Assembly (NCBI GenBank): GCA_024516035.1
Contig: CM044961.1
Coordinates: 16,853,756 to 16,917,755 of the forward strand
Source of the DNA: Bactericera cockerelli
Taxonomy: Eukaryota > Arthropoda > Insecta > Hemiptera > Triozidae
Length of the DNA stretch: 64,000 bases
Reading direction: 5' to 3'
Part shown: positions 43,301-55,087 of the stretch, in pieces
Layout of the letters: every line of letters begins with the position of its first letter
How positions within the stretch are numbered: position 1 is the stretch's first letter
Translations under genes and position numbers: made by a program
Notes under the pieces: model-generated
Databases searched by the model: none
What the model saw: the letters and a program-made list of their open reading frames with translations, nothing else
What the model was told of the DNA's origin: nothing

Positions 43301-43689
43301 ATTACGATGATAAACCAGCTTAAAGAGTTTCCCGTATCAACATCCTGGATTTGATCTCAACTGGGTCTTTTTGTTTCCTTTTATAAATATCTCAAACATT
43401 TGGATATTTAATTGTGTATGTCACATTAATATGACAATTGCAATTGATTTCATTTACATAGGAGTAGTGAGGTGATTTGGAGAAAAAACTTCCAAGAAAA
43501 AAAATGTCTTTTAACAGTGAAAGCGGTAGTACTTAAAACAAGATGAATAGTATTTTGAATTAGAAAAAAAACGAATCGTTAAGAATAGTAAAATTGGACA
43601 ACACCAAGTAAGACAAAGGTTACCTATACGTATTTCCCTCACGGGAAGTTAAGTCAAGGAACCAGCAGTGAAGATTATCCAGTGGTCAA
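40337..43689. other. Intergenic; one tandem duplication
   Basis: CAGTTACTACAAACGCCTT is repeated directly at about 42935 and 42957. A minus-strand GTAAGT donor at 41405-41400 follows a short open stretch (RTYSFLLLVCKELGK) with a weak acceptor; not enough for an exon call. Confidence 0.45.
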
Positions 43690-43785
43690 TATCTCCCAGT
43701 CTTGAACTCCTGAAGATAAAATCCTATAGAACGGGGCTCTGCTTACCAGTCCAGCGCCTTATTTCACCACCATCGACAAAGAATG
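43690..43785 (-). mobile_element. Degenerate tRNA-like SINE head
   Basis: On the minus strand GATGGTGGTGAAATAAGG and AGTTCAAGACTGG stand in for A- and B-boxes at suitable spacing. No second copy found. Confidence 0.35.
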
Positions 43786-44234
43786 CATGTGCTAAACTCT
43801 TTGAGATTGGAGATAACAATATAGCAAATAGAATCTAGTTATCTAATGGTTAAAACAATAGAATGGCCCGAGATCAAGACCATAGTCAATGCTTACCAAG
43901 TTCAAGCCCATAGACAAAACAAACATACTTACTCACTCTCAAGGGATTGCACACTTCTCCTAGATGGCTTGATCACACGAGATTTTAAATTTTACGCAAG
44001 AACTTAAAGAGAAAATATACAAGTACCTAAAACTAAATATTCTTATGCCAATCATGTAAACCAATATAATAGTACCAATAGAACCATTGTACATAAGATC
44101 CAGGTAAGCTAGATGAATGTTAAGCCTCCTGTTTGGTGTAAATGATTACTATTTTCATTCTAATTATTATCTTGGTAAAGGGAAACTTCAGTAGTTGAAA
44201 GTCTCCTGTTTACTAAAGGGGGGTATATCTATTG
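43786..44234. other. Intergenic sequence
   Basis: A further faint tRNA-like pair (ATGGTTAAAACAATAG and AGTTCAAGCCC) is present at about 43846-43911. No gene. Confidence 0.35.
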
Positions 44235-44403
44235 CAGTAGAATCCCATGAACTCGAAATTCAAGGGACAGCAGTGTCATTTCGAGTTATCGAGAGTCTCG
44301 GGTTATCGAAATATCAAATAAAGGGCTATGTTAGAAAAAGCCCGAAGAATTCTTTCGAGTAATTTTCGACCTATCGGGATTTCGTGTTAGCGAGATTCTA
44401 CAG
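44235..44403. mobile_element. pogo/Tigger-like MITE
   Basis: Ends CAGTAGAATCCC and, reversed, CTGTAGAATCTC. The interior holds TTTCGAGTTATCGAGAGTCTC, typical of pogo-type MITEs whose ends read as nested CTCGA-rich repeats. TA follows the right end; the left flank is TG, so one target base has changed. Confidence 0.6.
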
Positions 44404-45335
44404 TATATGCGACTATATTCACTTACACAGTACTCCCTGTACTAAAAACAAGGTAAAACACCTGCAATACCGATAGTACTCCCGGCAATGTCATAGAACA
44501 CACTGATTTTAAAACAGTGGACTCCCCAGAGTTGGGTTCAAGTGGCAAAACCATTCTTGCATTCTCACCAATACAAACAATAGGGATGCTGCTGCGAATG
44601 AAGATCACGCCAATGTGACTTTTCTCAGAGATCTGAAGACTACCAGAACCGAAAAATCTACTAGTGAACTACAGGAGTCTTTGCTCAGCAGGAGAAACTA
44701 ATAGCAAACATAACATCTTAATTTTCATTGTGAGATTCTAATAGATCATACATAATTCATTTTAATTTCCTTTGAACCGACGTGGTCGAAATTCTCTACA
44801 GTATATTTTATCTTGGCCGATTTGTCTAATACACTCAAAATAGTTAGTGAAAAGGTCAAGACAATGGTCAAAACAATAAAGATATGTCAATAATTATTTG
44901 TACAACTTCTGTTCTTACAAATAGTACACAATATTAGAGATAATTATACCAGCAACTCAAAAGTGGATAGGTAAAATTGAACAATCAGCGGTTCTGTGTT
45001 TCTGACCATGATGAAAGTTATCATAAATATACTCAATTACAATGAAAATAGAGACAATCCTAAAACCCATTCCATCTAAGAACTAATCCTAGTGTTTTGC
45101 ACTCGTAAAAACAAACTTCGCAAACAAAAGCGGAATTCCAAAGTGTCCTCTTGCAACCATAAAACTCACCCAATGACTTGAAAAACACGACGACTTCAAT
45201 AACAGTCACAGAATGATGGCTGTGTATGATGAACGTGACTTTGTCCTTGGAGTCTTATTAGAAGTACATAACTATGATAGTAATGCCAGGTTCATTGCAC
45301 AGTCGTGACAGTCGGAACTAAATAATCAGGAAGTT
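44404..45335. other. Intergenic; minus-strand donor at 45170
   Basis: No confirmed gene. On the minus strand AAGTCATTGG followed by GTGAGT (45169-45164) is a consensus donor and could end a short non-coding 5' exon. Confidence 0.35.
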
Positions 45336-45462
45336 ATGTGGTCAGGATCTTCTTCGTACTCACTAGGTCCTGGCTTACTAGCAGCATCTTCTTTTCCAAA
45401 TCGTTCATTGATTGTTTCTTCCTTCGTCGTGATTACACCTTGGCAGATTTGCCGCATTGCAG
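45336..45462 (+). CDS. Candidate first coding exon, low confidence
   Basis: An ATG frame at 45336 runs 127 nt (phase 1) to ATTGCAG followed by GTAATG, an acceptable donor. Its 42 residues are Ser-rich, then hydrophobic (LIVSSFVVITPW), and match no family I know. The consensus minus-strand donor at 45169 would give a head-to-head arrangement about 165 bp apart. There is no transcript evidence. Confidence 0.22.
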
Positions 45463-46259
45463 GTAATGTAGGTATTGTGGATATTGATTATAGGTTTGGG
45501 TGTTGTAGATTGTGCGTGCTTGATTGTAGTAGTTTTGTCTATACTTTTTGATCACTGATAATGTGGGACATATTGAGGACTCCTTAGAATACGAGGAAAT
45601 TCTCTGGGTCAAGATCAAATGATGACGTTGAAAATTTGAAGCCGATTTGTTGGGGTGGTTCCATGTTTTTTTTTTATCCCAAAACCGAAAAACTGTAAGC
45701 TACGTGATTGTATTTATATGTTAGTTGTCTTAACACAAACTTAGAAATTGTAACATAGTTTACATTTGTGATTGGAACCCAAGATTGTATTTCAGTTTTA
45801 TTCATCTCTAATGCAATTATAAATTAAATAGAACTACCTAGTACCTACAAATTGGATTTCATTATTCAATACAATTCACTGTGAAATCGTATAGTTATTT
45901 GAGAAAACTCTTTTTCAAGATACTCGTAATTAAAAGTAATGCCCTAAGGTGAATACACTCTAGCAACTGTCCAAAGGTTCATTCACATTTTCCAAAATCT
46001 ACACGGGTCATTCCTCTCGAAGATAAAATGCAAGTTTCCTCCCAACGACTCAAATTAAAAGGGCATCCATGATTGCTTCCATTGTTTCAAATAGATATTT
46101 AGAATAATTAAAAATTAACATTGAAATCACCGTTTTATGTTTCAAATTTTACACCGCTCAAAAGTACTTTGATAATTACCTTCTAAGTACCTACTTAGCA
46201 TCCTCAAATTATTCGGTGCTACCACCATAGAAGTACCTACTAGGATAACTCGAAACTCT
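45463..46259. other. Intergenic or intron sequence
   Basis: No gene or repeat recognised. Confidence 0.4.
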
Positions 46260-46480
46260 GCATGGCGAAATTTTCCGCTCCAAACCACCGCGTTACCGGC
46301 ATGCTTTGCATAGGGACAATTACCTCCTGCTTAATCTTCGCCGATTGCTCGTTGGTGATAGAGCGTTAATTGATGCTCGCGATCATGAGTTTTGATAAGA
46401 CTGTGTTTGACGTTCCATGTCAGCTGGCGCGGAGGCAAATTCACGGTCATATTATTAGGATAAGTATCGAATTGTGTGAT
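46260..46480. promoter_or_regulatory. GC-richer island, candidate cis-regulatory element
   Basis: This stretch is clearly richer in G and C than its surroundings and holds homeodomain-type (GTTAATTGATG, CTTAATC), GATA-type (TTGATAAG) and octamer-like (ATGCTTTGCAT) motifs. Short open frames exist on both strands without domains. The function is a guess. Confidence 0.25.
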
Positions 46481-48278
46481 TCTCTCAATGGAGATGCCTC
46501 GTACTTCCTCACTTGTGAGGTTTTTACAGTAATTGTATTCCATGGAGATTTGTATCGAAACCGACGAGTTGCTGGTTTTTCTTTTCTATTGACAAGATGG
46601 ATGTTGAGTTTCAATGGTAGGCAAGTTATGTATATTGACACGTGTGATAAGACTCATACACCTCATCGTACAAATAAACAAGGCAGTGCTGTTCTCTCGT
46701 GAGATGGACAGCATAATTGTAGAAGGCCTTAAAAGTCCTACTCTTTCGACAGAGGGTTATTTCAAATCCAAAATCAAAAATATCACAGGTCTGATTGAAG
46801 AAAGTAAACCATGAACTAGAATAAACTACTAATGAATATTGCTCGAGGATTAATTTGAAATATTCATAATGCTTTAAATCGAAAAATTGAACACATGGAA
46901 CCTTCTCAAAAGAGCCTATCATTGCTCATATCCCTACTTTGAGTGAAAAATAACTCCAGAATTTGTTTTTACTTTCCAGACCTAGTATCTTAAAAAGAAA
47001 TGTGCAACTCTCAAATACCAGCAGGTTATGGAGTTCATATGATTTGCACAAGTCAACAACTGATTGATTGTTGGTACCTCCCTGCCTAAGCTCTGAAGAT
47101 TGCAATCGGATGACTGACTAGGATTCAAGTCTAATAGACCATTCAGATGTCACTTCCTCTAATTAATTCATTCCTTGACACCTGATCACTGATAATGTTG
47201 GTAGCTTCGCAGCGGCTGTCTATGTAAATAATGTTGGGATAATGATTGATGACAAGAGTGGATAATCAAGGAGGATTCCAATATGTACAAAGTACAGGTA
47301 CTGTAATAGCATACACTTGTCTAGCTCATTATGTGTGTAAGCATGGTTGCTACTTAACCAGGTAAAGTGTAATGCACGAGTGTAAGAATTATGTGAATTT
47401 TTAAATGCGGTCTTGCAAATCGCATTTGTGGTAGCGTTACAATTCACCACGTGCTGATACTACCGTGTTCCGTTTGCAATGTTTCAAAATGGATTGATTT
47501 TAACACCTTGAAATCTATTGATTTCATTTTTACGAGTTAAATGTTCAAAATTAGGTAGGCACTTATTAAATGTTATTCTATTAACGATGTCTTTGGCGTC
47601 ACCATTAAAAACGACTGATTTGTGAATGGACTACATATTTATTTATTGGCAACTTAAAAATGGAAAAACTTTAAGGCAATAGAATAATGGGGTATGTTCA
47701 TTGTGCATCGACCCCATTCTTGAATTTACCATTGTCGCTACAGAATGCTATGCATTTACTACTGGGTCAATGGTCTTCATCTCTGCAGCAATGATAGAAT
47801 GTAGAATTCTACAAAGATAATAATTTATAACTCGTAAGCTTTCATACTAGGCATAGGCACAATTAATACAATGGTTGACATTTTAGTTAGCTCATGTGGA
47901 CCAAGTCGTGGTGTGATAAATCATGCAAGCTGGTCCTGCGGATTCTTCCTCTATCATAAATTTGTAGTTTGGTCTCAAATTTTGTGATTTGGTTTTGTAG
48001 TAACTGTTAAAATTGACCTTTTTAGACAGTCATTCTTAATTAATCCTCTAGAGTGGATCATTTCGTTCCAAATGGAGATAGGAAAGCCAGATCATTAAAA
48101 AAAAATTCTTTTCGTTTTGTTTCTTTTCTTTTTTTCTTCTTTTTTTTCGTTTCGTTTCTTATAAGGTCTCTTTAACTTGTAGGTCATTTGAGACGGTCCT
48201 AAAAACCAGACAAAATATGTTTTGTCTGGCTTTTAGAGTCGATTTTTTCAAGAATGAATCTTAAGAAACAAATCACAG
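46481..48278. other. Intergenic; TTTTC-rich tract at 48107-48165
   Basis: No supported gene. An imperfect (TTTTC)n tract is the only repeat; a faint B-box-like GGATTCAAGTC is near 47120. Confidence 0.45.
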
Positions 48279-48335
48279 TTCATTCGTGGGAGCTTTCGAA
48301 GAGATGACTTTTATTCCAATTCTTCCATCGTGAAG
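48279..48335 (+). CDS. Candidate 57-nt internal exon, low confidence
   Basis: AAATCACAG precedes and GTGAGT follows 57 nt that read open in phase 0 as FIRGSFRRDDFYSNSSIVK. The donor is strong, the acceptor lacks a pyrimidine tract. No neighbouring exon supports it. Confidence 0.18.
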
Positions 48336-48586
48336 GTGAGTCATCCACTACTCCTGGTTGAGTAGCCTGTAGAAAATCTCATATACGTTTCGGCTGTCAG
48401 CTTAGAAACAGCTTAAGATCGGCTTAAGACGAGAAGTTTTAATAAAACGTCAATAGAATACCTACTGGTGTTGCAGATTATTCATTTTGAGAATTATTTG
48501 TAATTGACGTTATCGATTTTGGCTGTGACTCATCCCCAGAACATTTTCAGTTTTCTGCATTTAGCAGCAGTTAGGTCGATATAGTT

Positions 48587-48642
48587 TTACTTCCGTGAAT
48601 TTCTTATGTCAGATATGGAAAGTATTGTGTGCTTTTCTTCTT

Positions 48643-48678
<36 letters not shown>

Positions 48679-48690
48679 TAAAAAAATTCA
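48587..48690 (+). mobile_element. Decayed copy of the palindromic-end repeat plus T33
   Basis: ACTTCCGTGAATTTCTTATG and GGAAAGTATTGTG match the end of the repeat at 24597. A run of about 33 T (48640-48673) follows where that family has a T/A-rich stretch. Confidence 0.45.
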
Positions 48691-48808
48691 ATATTTGTCA
48701 CTATCGAGAATATAAAACCAGCAAACATATATTTCAAAGGTAGCAAACAAACCACCTGGCTGATTAAATTGTCTGCATGGTTGAACTTTTTCAAACTTTT
48801 TCAATTTT

Positions 48809-48843
48809 CACCGTAAGATAGGCACAGTGCCTATGTTACGGTG
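48809..48843. repeat. 35-bp near-perfect palindrome
   Basis: CACCGTAAGATAGGCAC (48809-48825) and GTGCCTATGTTACGGTG (48827-48843) are reverse complements with one mismatch around a single central base. Confidence 0.9.
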
Positions 48844-49110
48844 GTGTAAAATCCTGCTATGTCCGATGATTCTATTGTGGTTTTAACATCCTGACGCGGG
48901 AATTTTACCCTCCAATCTTTGGGATCTTACCAGCTACCCACATTAACCTCACTCACCCTGGGTTGGGCCGCAAATGACAGTCAAACGCGTTCTTTACTTT
49001 ATAGGAGGCAGAATTTTCGTATGTAAATTATGTCCAAACTGAGGATTGAACTCGACATTTCTGGACCACAAGCAGTAGTGGTAACCACTGCACCCCGGAG
49101 GCTGGCAAAT
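48809..49110 (-). mobile_element. tRNA-derived SINE (family E), minus copy
   Basis: The minus-strand head GCCTCCGGGGTGCAGTGGTT and a B-box GAGTTCAATCC are followed by GGGTGAGTGAGGTTAATGTG and GAGGGTAAAATTCC blocks, also seen in the plus-strand copy at 49377. The 3' end reaches a 35-bp palindrome (48809-48843). Confidence 0.75.
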
Positions 49111-49376
49111 TGAAATTATTACATAAAAAAATAAAATACTTTCAGAGAAACAGAGTGTTAGCAACTCATGATAGGCACTATTTACGACTATAACAGTAGA
49201 TGACAAAAGAATCAATCATTATTTCTCAGATTTTTTCCGCCAAGATTGCCTCAAAAGTTCGCACCACAGCAATTTCTATTGACACTGATGCAAGATATAC
49301 CCGCTGGCAATTTAGATGGGTAGTCAGGTATAGCATTATCTAATCTGTCTCCTTAGATTCTTTTTTTTTTTTTTTT

Positions 49377-49660
49377 CAGCCTCCGTGGTGTTACGGTTGT
49401 CACAACTGCTTGTGGACTAGAAGTCTCAATATCCTGACTTCAATCCCGGAAAAATCCATTCCACACGAACATGTGAGATTGGCATTTCTGGCCCAATCCA
49501 GGCTGGGTGAAGTTAATGTGGGTAGCTGGTACGATTCCCAGCAAATGGAGGGTATTTTTCTGGGAATCTTGTCCTAAATAACTCAAATTAGGACGTTAAA
49601 ACCAAATAGAATCAGCTGGTCACATATATCTATCTCATAAGGTATATCTCATAAGGTAGC
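49377..49660 (+). mobile_element. tRNA-derived SINE (family E), plus copy
   Basis: The same head (CAGCCTCCGTGGTGTTACGG) and body (CCAGGCTGGGTGAAGTTAAT) as the inverted copy at 48809-49110, ending near two tandem TATCTCATAAGGTA units (about 49629-49656). Confidence 0.75.
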
Positions 49661-51339
49661 AGTGTTAATGTAAAGAGTTTCCTCTGAAACCCTACAATCA
49701 GATCACAATAATAAGTATCTGGTCCACCCAGCTATTCATAGCAAGCTCAGTCAACCTGAATTGGACGAAAGACCAGCAAAACATTATTGGATAGATTCGA
49801 AACCAAGACAAGATTTTAACAAATCCATGTCCTCAACATATTGGATTTTTCTTGGTTTTAGTGCTTCGTGAAGAATTGTTGGTGTATTCAACGTCTTTCT
49901 TCTTTTAGCGTCTTTTCCTCTAGGTATAATTCTGAGCAGACCTGGTGATTGGAATTTATCGTGTTAAAACGAATAATACCTAAAGCATTATTTTCTTTGT
50001 AATTGATTTTATAAATATGAGAAAACATAGAAAGTTCAAGTTATTTTGAACTTGCAACAAATCACCTTCCTTTTAGTTTTCTCGCAACTTTTTGCAATCA
50101 TCTTCGCCAATTACCACTGCAGATTCAGCACTGCAGGACCCAACTCATCTATATAGTTAGGAGGACCCCCATGGACTCCACACGCCTCTTTGGTTCAAAA
50201 TTTCAACTAAAATTCAAATTATAAATAAGCGCATGTTTCAAATAGAAAAACATCTGCCTACGCTATTACTATCAACTGCTGAGTAAACTGACAGATGAAA
50301 TTAATTATTGGTAATTGTTTTACTTTATCTGGACGTTTCATAACCTCCTGAGCAATTTTTCGATGGACTTATTAGTAGTTATACGTACTTTCTGTACATT
50401 CGGATTCTTAAATAACCTATGCTGTGATTTAGATATAGTTTAATCATAACATTTGTTCGTTCTTTGTTAGTTTTTAATCATAACTATTGTAATGTGTAAT
50501 AACTTTCATGTTAAGAAACACGAAAAAAAATTGATTTGATTTGATCTGAAAAAAAATTATCCTCTAAGTTTGGAAATTCATCAAGTTAATATCTACATTT
50601 AGTTAACTATAGGTGTTGTGTTGGTAAGAAAAAATATTCTCGCTGACTTTACATACCTCTGGTTAGTACTCGTACGTAGATGTTAAATGATAAATCGATT
50701 TTTTTTTTTACAATATCATCAATCCCTCTATTTATTGGTCTGGCAAAAACTGGATTGATAATGTCTCAATTCCGCTAGTGGTACATAAGAGACTTTCATT
50801 TAGAAGCGAGTGGGTTGGTGACCCAGTATTGGAAATAAATTTCTTGTGACTCAATCGTATGTGAGATACATTAGGTGGAAATTTAATACTAACGATCTAT
50901 AATGGCATTCTTACTGGGATTAAAAATCTAGAATGTGTCTTTGGTAGTATCCAGCTGTCAAACTTTAGAAAGTTGAATTCAAAGTTTTGATTAATTATAC
51001 GCTTGACTTCTTGCTAATATGTACGATGTAGAGGGGTTCAAAGTCAGCCGAAAATGACTGCCACTTTTTGAATAATTAACTGAGGTGTATTTTAGCGCTT
51101 GATCAGTTTCAATGGGACATGTTCAAATTTTCTCTAAAGCTCTGGTTCTGTATATCTCACGTGCTGATGACCTTTCTTCTGATGACCCAGAAAATAAAAA
51201 TCTTGGCACATGTCTTGATTTTGTTCTTTTCCTTGTGTATCTACTCTAGATTCCACTTGTTGACATTTTTCAACTTCTTACTCTGTAACTGTTCATTCGA
51301 CTAAAGTTCATCTGTATCCAATCAAGGCCACACCAATTG
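49661..51339. other. Intergenic; fragment of dispersed repeat at 50328
   Basis: TCTGGACGTTTCATAACCTC at about 50328-50350 is an inner fragment of the repeat at 24597. No gene. Confidence 0.5.
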
Positions 51340-51626
51340 GTAAAAAAAAAATTGACCTCTTCTTCTTGGTTGATCAAAAATACTTTCAATTATTGCTGAA
51401 TCCGTTGAAGAGAAAAAATCCGTTCAGTAGTTTCTGAGATTTGGGTGTTACAAGGAATGTAATAACAGACCGACAGACAGACACAAAACCAAAGTTGCTC
51501 AGAAAGTTATGAAACGTCCAGAAAAAAAAAAAAAAAATCGGAGCAGAGAAATATTTTTTTTTCTCACAAAAGCGAATATTCTCACAATACTTCCGATTTC
51601 TAATATTAGAAATTTCTCGGAAGTAA
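51340..51626 (-). mobile_element. Inverted copy of the palindromic-end repeat
   Basis: Read on the minus strand it gives ACTTCCGAGAAATTTCTAAT, then the A/T-rich run, TTTCTGGACGTTTCATAACT, TCTGTCTGTCGG units and CAGAAACTACTGAACGG, the same order as 24597-24900. The terminal palindrome is better kept here (ATTTCTAATATTAGAAAT). Confidence 0.75.
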
Positions 51627-51639
51627 AATAAATTCAGGA

Positions 51640-51740
51640 TAGAGGAAAGTTTACTCCGGCCGGGATTTGAACCAGAGATGGGGAAACTGTCTTTTTATCA
51701 TGCTGAATTTCGATCGTCTAGAATTGGAAGAGTTAGAAAA
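51640..51740 (-). mobile_element. tRNA-like SINE head
   Basis: CTCTGGTTCAAATCCCGGCC on the minus strand is a strong B-box; an A-box-like AGACGATCGAAATTCAGC lies upstream at tRNA spacing. Confidence 0.5.
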
Positions 51741-51879
51741 TAAGAAAAGCAGCATATTCCGGCATAAAATAAAAATCTCCACACACGAATCAAACCCACT
51801 ATCGCCAGCGTCGATGCGCGTGAATTCACCGGTTCTCGTAGGATCATTAAAGTTAATCAACGCCCAGCGAGGTGAAGAC

Positions 51880-52060
51880 TTCGTGTAGCTGGTATTCCGG
51901 CACAACCCAGGCTGAGTAAGGTTAATGTGGGTAGCAGGTTTGTGAGTTTCCTGCGAATGGAGGGTAACACCCCCGTCGTGATATGACCAGTTGAAAGAGA
52001 AGTTAAGCCCTCGAAAATGCACTATCCTTTTGATCAACCAGCTAGGTAGAGGTAACCCTT
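51880..52060 (+). mobile_element. Family E SINE body fragment
   Basis: CCCAGGCTGAGTAAGGTTAA, TGTGGGTAGCAGGT and GAATGGAGGGTAACACC match the body of the family E copies; the head is missing. The tail CTTTTGATCAACCAGC recurs at about 52349-52366. Confidence 0.6.
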
Positions 52061-52254
52061 TTAAAAATGAATAAAAGTTAGTTACTTTCAACTGCTATTA
52101 TTATCATAATTCTTTTTTTTCAAGTTTCCATGTATTTATATTTACAAACAACATATTCCACAAACATGAGGGGTATACCCACCTCAAAGATAAAAATCTT
52201 GTGCTGAAGGTGGGAAAATCCAGCTGATAAGGTTTTTGAGATTACTAAAATTAA

Positions 52255-52375
52255 GCAACGCTTAATGTGTTTCATCACTTTGTTTGTTGTTAACAACCCC
52301 ATCGTAATGACCAGTTGCAAGCACGTTAAACCAAAAAAACCCACTTCCTTTTGATCAACCAGCCTGGTTAATTTT
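52255..52375 (+). mobile_element. SINE tail fragment related to family E
   Basis: AACCCCATCGTAATGACCAG, GTTAAACC and CTTTTGATCAACCAGC correspond to the 3' part of the fragment at 51880-52060. Confidence 0.45.
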
Positions 52376-53639
52376 TTTTATTTATGCATATCCAAAAATA
52401 CAAGAATAGACGTTTACCCACCAATATCTGAGCAACTTCCGCTACTGATATTAACTAAACCTCACCAGCCTGTGTAGAGCAAATTCTTAACAGAAATTCC
52501 ATGTTCATAAAGTAATTTGAATCAATGACGGTCACCCTAACCATACAATACATGTTCTGTCCATGTTGCCTTTAGTGGATTTTTCTTTTTCAAAAATCTG
52601 TGTACCTCATCAAAAATACTCATACTCCTATTTCTGATCTCCTAATTTCGTTTTTATTTTATTCTGCAAACAAATATTCTTAGAAATATATTTTTAATTT
52701 TTTGTTTATTACAGAATGACAAAGAATATACAGATTTAAAAAATAATATTCAAAGTCAATTGTCTTTAAAACATTGTTCTTATTCCAATTGAAATTTACT
52801 TTATTTTTATGTGCAATCAAGCATAAAGAAATAGATAATAATATAATGGTAGTTAGAAGGTATCTTCATAATTTATAGTTTAAAAAATATATGAAAAAAG
52901 TTACTTCTTCTAGCCAATTTTGACCGAAGGCTTTCCTCTAGCTATACAAGAAAAATATCGTTACTTCAAGATGTAATAAGAATGTGTCGATCCCGGTTGG
53001 GTAGAAATTTTCTCTCTGTATTTTGGATATCCGGGATTCATTATTGGATATTCCAGAGTAGAAAAGAAATAATTTAAAGGGTTTAAAAATTGAAAGAAGG
53101 TCTTAGTAATCCTGTTTAGTAAAACAAAAGACTAATGTTTTTTAAAATGCTCTATGATTTTCAAGATTGATTTTGCGTACCTCTCTTTTTAATGTAAAAA
53201 TAGTGTCCGGTTTTCTTTATAAATTGCCTTACGATGTGGGTGAATAATTGGTAAAAAAATTCGTCATATGCTGCTGTGTAAAACTAAAAGTTTTTTCTTG
53301 TGCAAGGACTCTGAATGTTACAGTCCTCTCTTAAATAAATGTTCTTAAAAAAAAAAAAGATTTTCTAAAAACAATCGCAACTTTAACTGATTTGTCATGG
53401 TATGATTAGTAATATTCTAAACAATAAATAAGAAAGAAAGCAAAAAAAGATATCAAAAAGTCTTACATAATCAGAGATCACCAAAAAAACACCGTCAAAA
53501 CCACTCACAGCAAAAAAGTTTCCGTACCCACAAATAACACACAAATGTCCCTTCGAAAGTCACTTCGAGGCAAAAATTGCAATCTTAAAAACGGACTTAA
53601 AAGAAATTTTCAATCTTGAGTTTATAAAAATTGTTTTTC
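52376..53639. other. Intergenic, very AT-rich
   Basis: No gene or repeat recognised. Confidence 0.45.
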
Positions 53640-53960
53640 GTCAACTTATCGATCTAGTTTCGCTAGTCCGATCATGATGATAGTTTTTTTTTCAGAACCA
53701 AGTTGAAACTTAAGTCGCGTATGATTGGGACTTCTTGGGTATTCTTTCGATCTATTCCGTCTATTCGAAGCAAGGAACTATCTTGAGTGCACCTGACACG
53801 ACGGTCGCGGAATTGATCGGGCAAATATTTGAAGGTCTAGGTTGCGTCCAGGTTTTATACTTGTTTGTGTTTTTCGATGTCTTCGTCTTCTTGGTTACCA
53901 TAGCAACGTATTGTGCGTCCATCTTCGGTTTACCTTTTTTTTTCGCAAGCTGATTTTCTA
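53640..53960. promoter_or_regulatory. GC-richer island with perfect X-box
   Basis: GTTACCATAGCAAC at 53894-53907 fits the RFX X-box consensus exactly. The surrounding 300 bp are GC-richer than neighbours. A plus frame (from about 53711) with a hydrophobic middle and a short minus frame starting MDAQYVAMVTKK in a good start context are both open here; neither is recognised. Promoter or first exon of an RFX target is one possibility. Confidence 0.3.
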
Positions 53961-54323
53961 AACTTTGAGGAATAGTTTTTTTTATTTTATCATTTTTGTT
54001 CGACGATATTTATTGATATAATTATTGTGAGGTAAAATAATTAGGTATTATAACTGAATATAACTAGGTTCCTAACTATGTTTCTCTTTTACTATCTACA
54101 ATCCTACATAGTTCAAAAAAGTGGTCTTAATAGGAGAGTATCTATCGAAGCTGACATTAATGGTCTAGGAGCCTGGGTTCGATTTGTGATAGTCACATAG
54201 TCTTTTTAGGCAGTCAATTGGGTTTGAGTTAGACTTTATCTTGACCAGGGCGAAATCTATGGGTTTCTTGAAAAATATCTTTATTTTTCAAATTGAAAAG
54301 CTTTTTAACTGAAGTTTCTTGAT
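53961..54323. other. Intergenic sequence
   Basis: A faint B-box-like GGGTTCGATTTGTG is near 54174. Nothing else. Confidence 0.4.
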
Positions 54324-54436
54324 TTTCTCTCTTTCTCTCTCTCTCTTTTCTCCCTCTTTCTCCCTCTTTCTCTTATCCCTCTCTCTCTCTCTCTCTCTCT
54401 CTGTCTTCTCGCTCCTCTCTCTATCTCTTCTCGCTC

Positions 54437-54524
<88 letters not shown>
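54324..54524 (+). repeat. (CT)n microsatellite, about 200 bp
   Basis: Nearly pure CT with occasional TCC and TCG interruptions; the long frames on both strands are artefacts. Confidence 0.97.
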
Positions 54525-54527
<3 letters not shown>

Positions 54528-54894
54528 ATGTTGCGCCCAGTAGAACGACTAGTTTCTACCCTCTTTACTTATCACTTCATAAGCTGATTATTCGATGAAC
54601 TCACCAAACTTTCAACAATGTCATTGACTTTTTTTCATACATGTGCAATTTTAATTAGTCTATATGTATATTGTATATACCTATATTCTGATTCAAAGTC
54701 TACATAGGTGAAAGTTTCGTCAAGTGATTTTTTGGCGCTTGGATGCCCAAAAACGTGTTCTGACTTGTTTTTATTTCCCTCAGCTTGGTAAAATCCCAGA
54801 AATTTACAACACGTCCGATACACGCATCAGTACAAGACCTATTAATGTAGCTACGCCGAGAATTAGGTAATTAAAAACATGATTTATAGCTTTC
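54525..54894. other. Intergenic sequence
   Basis: No gene or repeat recognised. Confidence 0.4.
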
Positions 54895-54965
54895 GGAAGT
54901 TGCTATTAGATAGAGCGGAAGATTTGTAGTCCGCAGTTCCAAGGTTCGAAAGATCAGCGAACCAT
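54895..54965 (+). mobile_element. Degenerate tRNA-like SINE head
   Basis: TTGCTATTAGATAGAGCGG and AAGGTTCGAAAGATC resemble the family A head (TAGCTTGATCGATAGGG, GGTTCAAGTCC), but strongly decayed. Confidence 0.4.
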
Positions 54966-55087
54966 AGTATTGGCCTATGCTACTTGAACTTACTCAGTAC
55001 AATAGTATTACAAAGTAGAGGTTTAGTAATCGGTCCGATTGGCCCATTTTAGCATTGCAATAATAACATGCGTAGTTTTTCTTCGAC

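Noticed and set aside
54305..54543. Long frames of Arg-Glu and Leu-Ser repeats
   Set aside because: They are translations of a CT microsatellite.
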